From the NCBI GenBank assembly GCA_905221605.1, contig CAJNDS010002077.1, positions 561,501-625,500 of the forward strand: a DNA stretch of 64,000 bases. The letters are read 5' to 3'. Every line of letters starts with the position of its first letter. Position 1 is the stretch's first letter. This stretch comes from Symbiodinium natans (Eukaryota > Sar > Dinophyceae > Suessiales > Symbiodiniaceae). Shown here in pieces: positions 10,610-21,125 of the stretch. The notes under the pieces are model-generated. The model did no database searches, was not told the origin of the DNA, and saw nothing but the letters and a program-made list of their open reading frames with translations. Both the position numbers and the translations under genes were made by a program.

Positions 10610-11636
10610 CTCAACCCTAAACCTTAGACTCTAAGAAATCGAAGCCATGAGCCCCACAACCCTTGAATAGCCCAAAGCCCTTGAACTCAAAAACCTAATT
10701 CTTCCCTTCGATCAGCCCCACCCTACGGCTACGCGATGTGGGAGCCATGCTGCTTTTGCAACTCTCTGCAGGATTCTTTGAGATTGGGCACCCCAGAAAT
10801 ACTCGGCGGAACATTTCGCGGGAGTCTCATAGGGATGCGAGAAACAGGGCAGGAGAGCAGGCAAGGAGCATGGGCGAGGAGAATGGTTGGCTTAGAGTCT
10901 CACAACCCCACCCTCGGTGCGGAACACCCCCCCCACCCGCCCCCCCGCCCTCCCACCCACTAAACCAAAACCCGAAACCCCCAAAAAGGCCCAATCCATA
11001 AACCCCAACATCATCGAACTGCGAAACTTTAAGCCCAACAACCATAAACCTTAAACCCAAAAACCCGAAACCCTAAACTCCAAACCCTGTAAACCCCAAA
11101 CCCAAAATACCTCGGACCCAAAAGAAAAGCCAGGTAAATTGGATCGTTTCCAGGCAGCTGGTTAAGTTTTAGGGTTAGAATGCAGGTTCTTGGTACTTTG
11201 AGGTACTTGTTGGTGCTTGGGATAGGGTTGAGGGATATACTTGAAAAACGAAGGAAGAATTCCGACCCGCACACGTGTCCCTACCGACTTGCAACGTGGC
11301 TTGGGTGCCGCGTCCGCATCTATTGCTTAAGACTCGCTGCCTGTCCCGACCCTAAACCACAAACCCCAAGACCTCTGAACTCCTAGAACCTCAAAACCCC
11401 AAAATAAAGTCAATAATACCCTTAAACCCCGAAACCCCTAGACTCAACAAGCCTGAACTCTCTAAACCCCGAAAACCCTTGTTAAACCAGCCCTAAAACC
11501 CCCAACTGCCTGAACCCCAAAACCTTAGACCCAAACATACTGCCATACTGCAAACCATATGCCATAAACCCCAACCCTAAACCCCTAAACGCCTAAACCC
11601 TAAACCCTAAACATAAACCCTAAACCCTAAACCCTT
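10610..11636. repeat. Degenerate telomere-type (CCCTAAA) repeat tract
   Basis: Scattered CCCTAAA, CCCCAAA and CCTTAAA units on the plus strand are mixed with non-repeat pieces (about 10735-10900 and 11130-11340). The cleanest part is at 11565-11632. This is an interstitial, decayed telomere-type tract, not a chromosome end. A poly-C/CCA-rich stretch lies at 10926-10965. Confidence 0.8.
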
Positions 11637-12130
11637 ATCTCAAAGTCAAATTAGGGCAAAAATCGAGAGCAAAATCCTTGGAAGCAACTGCCGGCCTTAA
11701 GATAACGCTGGGACCAAGGAGGAAGCCGAGCATGGGACCAATCTAAGATTGATTAAAACTATGTGTATTTATTCCTTTGCGCATTTGTTTTTTTTTAATA
11801 TTTTCTCTATTTGATTTTTTGTAGATATATGTGTTGTTTTGAACTGTTGCGAGAAAGGTTTGGAATGCCCTCAGGTTGTTTTGCTGGATATGGCTTTCGT
11901 GACGGGTCTGTGTAAGGAGTGTGTTATATGAAGCTGAATCTACAGGCCTTCAGCCAATTAGCCAATCTTCCCTTTGAGCCACAAATCCTCGGCAGCTACG
12001 ATGATGAGGGCTGAGGGCAGAGGGTCGTTGGGCCTCAAATCGGGCTGAAACCGGACCTCCAGGCTCCGGGGCATCTTGGCGAGACAAAAGCCGAAGTACC
12101 CCAACAGTCATGCGTTGCTTTCGACACCTG
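11637..12130. other. No gene seen
   Basis: Unique sequence with a short T-rich part at 11785-11830. A minus-strand open frame at 11950-12192 is not convincing. Confidence 0.4.
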
Positions 12131-12689
12131 ACTGATTCATCCAGCATCCTCGACCTCATCGCCCCGACTGGATCCCGTGTCCTGAAGTTCACGACCTACG
12201 AAACCATAGTCAAGCCCCTGTGTCGACATCTGAGATTGACGCATGTGGTTCGAGATGCTCCAACCATCACTGTCACATGTTCTTGCTAAAGCCCAAGCAT
12301 CCCTTCTCGAACCGACTCCCCCCCCCCTGTATCGTCCCGGTCGTGTCCAGATCCGAATCATCCGACTCTCCGAAACCATTGTTCTCATAACTCTTCCTAA
12401 TCCTTCCAAAGACTGTCTTGAGTGTTTGACCGTGCATGACTGTCGATCCAAATGCAAGACAGTGGCTCGTTGGACATGTCTCTGCTATGGTACAAGGACG
12501 GGTGCGAGCTTTGGCACCTCTGTCCAGCGGACAGGTTGGAAATGAGAGCCAGAGTCTACGATGCGCCCCGGTCACCCTCGGGCTCCGGTGGGCTTAGCGA
12601 CCGCTGCCTCGCACAGATTCCAAAGGAAACTCCAGCAGATGCAACAGCCGAACCAACTCCACGAACTTGCATGATGCTATCTATGACTA

Positions 12690-13311
12690 TGACCTGCTTG
12701 CTGTGGCTATGGGCCAGGCTTCCTGCCCTGAAGCTCCGCAATCTGGGCGCGGAGGTGTGCAGCCACCACGGGAGCTTTGGGCTCCTGCAGCTGTGCCTCA
12801 GGCTTGGAAGCGGCCAAGGGCATTGCAAGTGGTACTGAGCCTTGTCAAAGAGCAGGGCCTCCATTTCAAGAAGAACTTCGGCCTCCGAAGAATCCGCCTG
12901 GAAGCACTTGCCGCTTGCCACCACCAACTTCCCCAACAAGCTGTAAGTTCAGGTCAGCTCACCGGGAGGCCAAGCCTCCTCGAGAAGGAAAGCTAGCATC
13001 TCCACCTCATTCTCGGCCTGACATGGCATGGTGTGGTAGGGCTAGTAGGGTATGACGCTGGTCAGCATGGTCATATCTGGTTCGGCTTCGGCAACGGTGG
13101 TCCAGCGGCAAGGCCTCAACAATCGCCCTGCCCAGCGGGCCATCCAAGCCTGTCGCATGAGAGGCGCGCACAACTCAGAAAACGAGAAGGCGAGAAGGCG
13201 AGAAGGCGAGAAAGCGAGAAAGCGGCACAAACTTCTCGAGTTGAACAGGGAAAGCACAGGGAGGGCACCTTCATGAAGAGACTCAGCCTGAGAAAGCGCA
13301 TCAACTGTCAA
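12690..13311 (-). CDS. Minus-strand exon-like segments of a helical protein, unidentified
   Basis: Several coding-like minus-strand pieces are present. Near 13115-13160 a frame reads QAWMARWAG. Near 12980-13020 a frame after CAG reads AENEVEMLAFLLEEAW. Near 12860-12945 it reads KLVVASGKCFQADSSEAEV. Near 12715-12830 another frame reads KAPVVAAHLRAQIAELQGRK and stops. The last two lie in different frames with no room for an ordinary intron between them, so a frameshift, decay or a wrongly chosen frame is likely. The style (short helical Glu/Ala/Leu pieces) matches the neighbours. The family is unknown. Confidence 0.35.
13180..13224 (+). repeat. 8-bp tandem repeat
   Basis: The unit GAGAAGGC is repeated four times and runs into GAGAAAGC copies. 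It lies next to the minus-strand exon-like segments. Confidence 0.75.
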
Positions 13312-14269
13312 ACCTGACTAACAGTCCACTGGCAAGAAGAGTTGGCAAAGCCTCCTCGCGGAGCTTGGCAGCTTTGAGCACCACCGTGACAAACTAGGCA
13401 GGCAACTTTGAAAAGAGGAGAAACGGAAATAACCTAGCTTCAGAGGACATTGACATGGACATTTGAGGACACAGAAGCGTTGCCCTGAACCGCCCGGGCC
13501 AAGCCCTTACAGTGCACGCTTTTGCTTGTTCACACCACCGCGACGCATCGTTGCACAGAGTATGACGAGCGGATGCCGAGGTCCTCCTGGCCCTCAGACT
13601 GTCTCGTCGGTCGTCTGATCCTATGGACTTGGCCCTCACGTGGCATAGGTTGCAGTGGCTGCAACACAGGTCGGGAACTGTAGGAAGGCAGGGCTCAGCG
13701 ACTCATTTGGCGCGGCCCTCAAAACACTGCTCAGTTCCGATGTCAACGTATGCGCAATAAATTTGTCCCTCAGACTGCACGAACTTCTGATTGTTGCCAC
13801 CATGGCATTCGTAGAGGCCCCAGGTGCTGACGTCCTGGACGCTGCATGTCATTTGGCATGAAGGCATTTTGGTGGGAAAAAATGACTCGGAAGCAGCAGG
13901 GCGTGGCCCGGGCAAATGACCATAGCTTTAACCAAGTCACTTCATCAGACCATGTGTCCAGGCATGCCATGGTTTCCGACTGCTTCAGAGCCTGATTCTC
14001 ATAGATGTAGTATCCACAGTCTTCCTGCGCACATACTCATCATGCTTGCGAGGCACAGACGGACAGCACACAACCTGTCCTGTGACTCCACCCACTGTGC
14101 TTCTGCATCTAGGCACTGAGTGCCACCCTTCCAGAACAGCTTGACACAGCTTCTGCCTGGAGAACGGTCTTTCTTCATTCTTTCGAGGGAAACTTTCGAC
14201 TGACCAGGCACCATGTGCGAGCTGCAACCGCTTGAGATTGGCCTGGTTCCAAGCAACGGTTCGGCATGT

Positions 14270-15012
14270 CCGAAGGTGCTTGCACATTGAGCTCCGCATT
14301 GAGGCGGGCGAAAACCTGCCAAAAAATCTCAGGGCTGCCTGGCGCTGAGCCTCCAACTACCCAATGACTGAAAGCGCTGCCTCAGGGTGCTCCTGCTGGG
14401 CTTTTCTGTAAAGTTTTGTCTCCAGGGGAATCTGCGAACTCATCTTGGAAAACCTGGCGTTATACTTCTTACGCGCAAGGAGCTGACACGACGCCTTCGA
14501 TGGAACACGAACACACGGCCTTGAGCCACCCTTGTTCCGGAAGGAGACACAGGGCGCCTGGTCCCAAGCGTTGCAATCTTGCAGGACAGAGGAAAGCATG
14601 GCTTCGAGCGGTAGCTGTCCAAAAAAAGGAAGACCGTGTTTGCCGCACCTCCTTCAGGCCCGGCGTCGGGGTGTTTGCAGGGCCGAGACACGTAGAGCCC
14701 TTCTTGAGCAGGCCTTCCTGAGAGACAACATGAGCAGCCATGTCCGACATTTCCTGCAGCTCGTGAGAGGCTCGCTGTAAAATTCTGAAACGGCAACAAC
14801 GACGGCCATGAAACTCTTGCCAGTAACACCCAGGAGCCACAAGCCACTAGCGCATCACCGCACATCACCGGTGTTCGGGCTATACAAGGTCCCAACAACC
14901 TCACTAACGACCTCGATACCTTCTCAAAGCAACGCTTTTCCGCCAAACTGCGTCCGTCAAAGACCAAGCTTGAGAAGGATTCGTTCCAGAGAGCTCGCCT
15001 CAGCAACAGCAA
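14270..15012 (-). CDS. Minus-strand exons of an unidentified helical protein
   Basis: Exon-like minus-strand pieces in order: SLVFDGRSLAEKR (about 14950-14990), RASHELQEMSDMAAHVVSQE (about 14710-14780), LEAMLSSVLQDCNAW (about 14565-14610), KMSSQIPLETKLYRKAQQE (about 14380-14450), then EAQRQAALRFFGR and VFARLNAELNVQAPS (about 14270-14355), each preceded by an AG acceptor. The composition is that of an alpha-helical or coiled-coil protein. The pieces lie in different frames, as expected for multi-exon genes here, but I did not solve the full splicing. The function is unknown. Confidence 0.45.
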
Positions 15013-15079
15013 TCAGCAACAAGCAAACCAAAATCCGCTGTGAAGGCATGCAGTCCTCTGGAGCAGTGACGGTAAGTTA

Positions 15080-16534
15080 GGTCGGAAGGCTTCAGCCGCT
15101 AGGCCCTAGGCTCATCCTCATGTTGTACCAGTTACGTGCATGCGGGGCACAAATGCCGGTGATTCCACGTCCACCCGACTGGCCACCCTGGCATGCGACT
15201 GATGAACAGCACTGGCACCAAGAAACACATGCCTGGATCTGCGCGAGGTGAGTCCAACTGCAAGAGCAACTGAACGGCAGCTCAACTAGAGGGCAGCATT
15301 CAAACAGCATATCGCGTGTAACGCGCGGTGGGACTGAAGCTCCGCCCAAACATTAAGGCGTCCAAAGTCGGTGTTGAGAGCGTGCTTCGTTGCAATTGAG
15401 TGTTTCGTTGGCACACTCAAGTGAACGAAAGCCCCTGAGTCTCAACAAAGCATTTTGTCCTCCAGCGGTGACCCACTCACACATAGTTTATTCTACTGGA
15501 TTCAAGAAGAAATGTGAGATGAGAGTCCCTGCTTTCTCTTGCGCTGGCCATGGGAAATATACTGGAGCAGACAGGCGGACACAGACACACACACACACAC
15601 ACACACGAAAGCCCCACTTCACGGGGTCAAGCTTCCATGAAATGCACGAGTGGTACGTGAAACCCTGGACGTCAATATGCATCTCTTGGCAATATGAGCT
15701 CATCAACAATGCACACCAGACACATCGAGCATACACGCGAGGAGCCCCGTATCAAGCCCGTGAACAGAAAGCACTTCCATTTTGCAGTGCTTGCTAGCTT
15801 TACAGGTCATCGAGTGCAGGACTCAGGTACAAGCTCTGCAAAACAGCTAGGCGTGGTCAGTCAGCCCCTAGGCACAATCCTACTCTCCAAAAGCCACCAC
15901 AAAGCTTTTGGCTTTTGCGACCCAGTTTGAACGTCCTGCGAGCCAACCCATGCACATCCGTGTGCTTTCGAGAAAACACAAGGAACATGAATGTTGTGAT
16001 CAAGTCAAGCTGGCCTGAAGGCACTGGTCCGTGTTCCACGCGCGCAAACCACTGCAGCATTTCCTGCGACAGGTATGCCAGGTATGCAGACGACTGGTAT
16101 GTACTTTCTGGCTCTCGAGAGAAGCAGACTGAGTAGCTGACTTGGTCTTCCTAAGCTGCGGAAGTGGACATACGTGGGCATGACAGTAGAGAATACTGCA
16201 TCTTTCCATTTAGAGAATCCTTCTTCTTTCCATTTCGTAGTCCCGGTTGGCCAGGCCAGCCATGAGATACAAGAGAAAAGTTCTATGGAACTGCAAGCTA
16301 TGAGGTAGCGACTGTCCGGCCCACTTCTTTCTAGCGATTCTTCGCTCTCCCGAAAAACTGCTTCCAAAAAGTAAAAGGAATAAGGTAGCAATAACAATTG
16401 GTCTCGTCGGAAGAAATATGATCTTCTACACCCGCACATGAATTTAATATGTTATAATGGGTTTCAAAGGACTACGAGGGCCCCGACCACTATTCCAAAC
16501 ATAAAATATTCAAAGGGGCCCGTTTATCTTACAA
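15080..16534. other. Spacer with a CA microsatellite; no gene supported
   Basis: A (CA)n tract lies at about 15584-15606. A minus-strand open frame at 16005-16439 (144 codons) has no recognisable motif and no support from splice signals. Confidence 0.4.
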
Positions 16535-18145
16535 TCAGGCCACAACTTGGGCAGCGGGACAAAGGCCGCCAAGAGGCTTGTTGCGATTTCCAAGGTGCCA
16601 GAAGAAGCGGTGGTTGTCGTGGTCACAGTTTTCGAGCCTCACAAAACCGACAAAGCATCCCTCGCCGCTGACTTCTCGCTGACAAGTGCGAGAGGCGCAG
16701 GCCTCACGCCTTCGGATCCGGAGCCACTCGTCCCTGCCCCGCCCATAAACCGTAAGCAGAGTCCGCTTTGCTCCTCGGGCTGAGATGTTCTGTGCTGTGC
16801 GTGGAAACTGCAAGACCACTTTTCAGGGTTCCAAGGCGTTCCAAAGCTAGCAAAGGCTGCGTCCTCTCTGATCATGAAGATTTCCGGTGGGATCAGACCC
16901 GCATCTTCGTAGACGACCTTGAAGCGCTTCAAGTACCAGGCGAAGGGTCTGCAGCCATTGAGCCGCTTTTTCACGTTGTTGAAGGTGCTCATGTCCTTAC
17001 GAGTACTAATTACATCTGAAGCCACAAGTGAGTAGCCAAGTGTCTTTAAAGGACACAAAAGAATCATGAGAGAAGAGACTGAGAGCCGGTCTCCAAACCA
17101 ATTGGGACCACCGTTTTGCTTGCGATGTGCGAAGTTCGGATAGTCATCCAATTTGGCACTGAACTCTTCCAGCCATGCGTTTATGGCTCTGGCACGATTG
17201 TAGATCGTATCACCAACGTGTTTGTATCGCGCGCTAGTCTTTGCAGATCCTGTTCTCCACATGTGTGCCACTTGCGAATTGGGAGCGGCGACAATTTCGC
17301 CACCGCAGACCCACATGCGCACGCCTTGATCGATGTTCTCTCCTCCCCAACCCAGCATCTTCTCGTCGTACCCTCCGCTTTCGTCCCACCACTGGCGCGA
17401 CATCCCGGCCAAGCCACCGGAGAGCATCCCCATGTACATGTCGTCCGTTCCTCCCCACTTGAAGTCGCCATCCCATGTAAGGTAGCACTTTGACATGCCG
17501 CCTCCACGGCCGATCTGGGTCCAGCTGTCGATGTCCAGTGCCGTGATCTGAGGTATCACCATGCGACGATAGTTCTGAGCGATGAGCTGCATGAAGTCTT
17601 CGTGCCAATCACGCTGAGGAGCTGAGTTGGGCGGAGCAGGAAGGATCGCAGAGCCGCAACGAAAACAACTTTAAAAAAGGAAAGACACGGAGCGAAGCGC
17701 TGTCAAGTGTCCCACGTGGCAGTCAAAGAACACAATAATATCACCAGTGGCGGCATCTCCTCCCGTCTTCTTGGCACCAATGAGTCCCACGGTCCGGTCG
17801 TGTCGCTTGATCAGGATCTTGTACTTCTGCTGGATGTCGGGCTGCAGGTGTGTCTGAGATAGGGGAGGATTGCCTCAGACATCAAAAAAGAGGCCCAAAG
17901 GGGCCCAGTGCGATCTGAACTGACGCGCAGGGTCTTCGTGCATCTGACTTGACAGATTCATGCTCCACCATCTAGTTACTGCTCGACTACCGCATATCGG
18001 AACCTTGATTCAGTGGGAGCTGTCGTGGAGTGACCTACAAGTACTTCACTCAAATTGGAGACTGAGTGCTGCCATCGTCAACAACGACGATCTCGTGCAG
18101 AATCTGTGCCGGCGTCGTGTCGAAGACGGACTTCACGGTTTTGAA
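16535..18145 (-). CDS. Polypeptide N-acetylgalactosaminyltransferase (GT27) with ricin-type lectin tail
   Basis: Transfers GalNAc from UDP-GalNAc to Ser/Thr of proteins in the Golgi, the first step of mucin-type O-glycosylation. Exons joined in phase are 18073-18145 (ILHEIVVVDD), 17712-17873 (GNPPLSQTHLQP ... VGLIGAK ... IIVFFDCHV), 17080-17621, 16861-16995 and a C-terminal region at about 16535-16770. FFDCH is the DxH metal site. WGGENIDQGVRMWVCGG is the Gal/GalNAc-T motif. VAHMWR carries the further metal-binding His. The last part contains SGLCLRF and, in another frame, FVRLENCDHDNHRFFW, which fit a ricin B (beta-trefoil) lectin repeat. Donors are GC at 18072, GA at 17711, GT at 17079 and GC at 16860; introns are 199, 90 and 84 bp. 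The N-terminal anchor and stem exons lie upstream (possibly 18300-19122) and are not joined. Confidence 0.9.
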
Positions 18146-18303
18146 CTTAGGAAGTGGAGCGTCGCGGCTTGCGACTTGAACAGGTGGATGTGGGTTGGTG
18201 GTGACAGCTGGCATCTAGCTTTGCTGCTGCATTGATGCAGCCGGCTCCTCGCTATCTCGCGCAATACAGCGTTGTGAGCAACCAAATGAACCTTCGGCCT
18301 TGT

Positions 18304-19122
18304 TTACTTCAACTCCCCTAGCCCCTCGCCCAAACCCCACCCCAACCCCACCCCAACCCCACTCCGCAACCTGCCACATAACAGGGATACTCCTCGAATC
18401 CCCACTCCGCACTTCTGGCAAGAGTCGGCCAAATCGCGCTCCTCCGCGCAAGGAAGGACCTTGGGCCAATGACCACTTGCTCGACTGAGCGGGCTTTGTT
18501 GAAGCAGCTTGGGGCTCGCGCAACGGAGATCGTGCGCGGTGACCACTTTAGGTCCTCCGGCGCCGCATCCACCACGAAGTTGCCCTCGCCAACGGCCGCC
18601 AGCGAGGCGCGCGCTATCCGTGGAGGTTCAACCTTGTGGCTGAAACATGTTTGCTTGCAAGTGTTCACACGACTGCGTGCAATTGCCTACAACTGCTTTT
18701 TTGATTTTGTTTACACAATCCAGCCTTACAGCCACCAAAAAAGCCAACACGGGACCCGTGATGAGACAGATCTATGACGTGTCATCATGCGTCTTTTCGA
18801 GCAGTTTGGCTTGGGGGCCTCCACAGCTGAAACGGGCCGAGGCGAAGGGGATGGAGACGTCTTTGGTGACTCCACGGACTTTGCCTGAGCAGGGACGCCC
18901 AAACGGTGTGGATCAGACCTCATGACATGACTCCTCCTCGCCGGCCTTCGAACCTCGAACCATCGGGGGCCTGGGCCCATTGCTGTCTTTCGCAGGCACA
19001 TCGGCCACCGGCTCCGGGTCATCAGGGCGCATGCTCTCATGAAGCAGCAAAGACCAGATCCTTGGTTGGCTCATGGGCGTCCATGACTGTCCATGTGCTC
19101 TCTTCCAGAAGCGTTGAGAAAG
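18304..19122 (-). CDS. Minus-strand exons, perhaps the 5' part of the GalNAc-transferase gene
   Basis: Exon 18946-19122 (59 codons) follows a TTAG acceptor and reads FWKRAHGQSWTPMSQPRIW and later RPDDPEPVADVPAKD. A GC donor at 18945 and a CAG acceptor at 18886 (60-bp intron) join it in phase to AKSVESPKTSPSPSPRPVS, a Ser/Pro-rich linker. Near 18545-18605 another exon reads LAAVGEGNFVVDAAPEDLK, and near 18225-18275 AVLREIARSRLHQCSS. A Pro/Ser-rich stem would suit a Golgi type II membrane protein, and the strand and position suit the GalNAc-transferase, but no clear membrane anchor was seen. It may be a separate gene. Confidence 0.5.
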
Positions 19123-19861
19123 CTAAGTAAGTAGGTATGTAGGTGCTGACGCCACCTCGGCTTGAGCAGCTCACGTGGAAGTTGCGGGTTTGTTGGATTG
19201 AGAGGAGGTGGGCAATAACGTCCGTACACATTGCGAACATGTGGTATCTGCCGACCTTGGCGGCGTGTTTTCATGGGCACTGTCGAGTGCGTGCGCGCGT
19301 TCAACTGCCACAATCTTGTGAGCCCATATTGGCATTGCGACGTAGCTTAAGGGTGCTAGAAAATCGCTTTTTTCAGCAAGGTCGCAATGCCTCCCATGCG
19401 ATTGTCAAACCGAATGCGCAAATGAGCCACGCAGTTGAACATGGTAAACTGAAGCAGAGCGATCAAGTAGGTAGCGAGCTAGCTAGGAAGCTCCTACACT
19501 CCAAGCTCTGGTTTGAGTCCGGAAATGACATATCTCTCATCTCCTATCTTTCGTCTTTGCCACATTGAATTTGATGGCGGACGAACCTGCTTATCGTAAG
19601 CACAGTACCATACCTACTGTACAAATACATCAAAAGCCCCGCAGCATGGCAGAGTTGCAACCCTTGCTGTTCTCTTGTTGTGTTAAGCTGAGTCAAGCGT
19701 CTGTAGCGTACATAACCCGGCAAGTCGAAGGAAAAAGCTCCGCCAAGGTGGCGATCGACGCTTGGAGCTTGTAAGCACTGAAAGCCATAGCCAGATTTCA
19801 CAGATACTCGCGCCAACAGACAGAAGGATGGTGAGCCTTGGAGATCTTGGAGCAAGACCAA

Positions 19862-20060
19862 ATTAACAGCCGCGCCATCCTATTCAGAATCCCTTTCATA
19901 TCAATGCGACTCAAGGCGAAACACGCGTGATCCTCCGAGGCGCGAGTCTGGAGAGAGCCCGGCAGCAAGCGCACCGCCTGGCACCAGCCACCTGCAAGAG
20001 GGCGCCAGGATGGCAGGGTCTGCTTAGTCTGCTGAGTCTGCTTTGCAAGTTCATCCGAGG
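19862..20060 (-). CDS. Minus-strand exon-like segment, unidentified
   Basis: A minus-strand frame reads DHACFALSRIDMKGILNRMA followed by RLLIW, in the range 19862-19935, preceded by possible AG acceptors. It looks coding but belongs to no family I recognise and could be an isolated exon of a gene upstream of the transferase. Confidence 0.3.
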
Positions 20061-20139
20061 CATGGGCAAGATTACAAGGCGCACCAGCAGCTCGAACATG
20101 GATCCAGCTCAAGGAACATGGGCTGCGCATGGTGCGGAC

Positions 20140-21125
20140 ATCCCGGTAATCCCTCTTCTTGGCTGCGTTGCGTTACCGCCTTTGTTCCGCGGTCTAGGCA
20201 TGCGCTGACCTGAACTCGACCGTTTGTGCCTGCTGGATTGGGTCTGGGCGCTGTAGACAAAGACCACTGTGACACAGCCAGTGCCTAGATAACTTCACCG
20301 AGCTTGCTCAAGATGTGGAGACACTCTGCGTTGGTGATAAGTAGGGTTTTTTCTGGTTTGGGGATGCTGTTTGAGCAGCGCGTTCCTAGTGCAGGACGGA
20401 GGAATCAGGAATCCAAGGTAGCACTGCAGAACAAAGAGCTCATTTTGTAACCAGCAAGAACGGCATGTCCGCCTCGCCCGCTGGATGCGGAGACCTGATG
20501 TCCGATGTCCCGACTCGGCTGCTTCGACATAACTCGACACAAAAGGGCATTAAACCAAGGCAAAGAGACAGAGGGCCAGGCGGCGAACGCGGGGTCGCAT
20601 CCAGACCTTGCTTACGAGCACATGATTATTTCATAATCCCTGTCAGCTTCTGTCCGGAGCCAGAACAGCGTTTAAGCCACGTGCGTGGCTGCGATGCGGA
20701 GCCGGCCAATCCAGGCCTATGCACCAAGGAAACGCAGGCAGAATCCCAGTGGCCTATGGTCCTTGTGTGGCCCTGTACAGCCGTCCGGACGTGCAAATGC
20801 ATTCAAGACATGTCGACAGTTGCCAAGCTTCAGTTCAGATGGGTTGCATCCAAAGAAACAATTTTCAACATAAACCCACCGACCCCGGCAAGCTGGGGGC
20901 GAGGGTCAGTGAAGGGCTTTTTCCGCTCTCGCAGATGTCAACCACAAGCTCAAACTCCCTTACATTTTGACGATAGGGCTTATCCCTAGCGGGATGACTT
21001 AGCTGGGCTCAGCCGATGCTTCCGGATGAGTAAGAGTTCGATAAGCAGTCGTCCGTATCGCTTCTGACCCGTATCTACAGCGGTGTAACAGATAGGCACC
21101 CATGCACAGGCTGCAGGCACCTCTC
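20140..21125. other. No gene seen
   Basis: Unique sequence before the telomere-like array. Open frames exist on the plus strand (20465-20989) without recognisable motifs or splice context. Confidence 0.4.
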
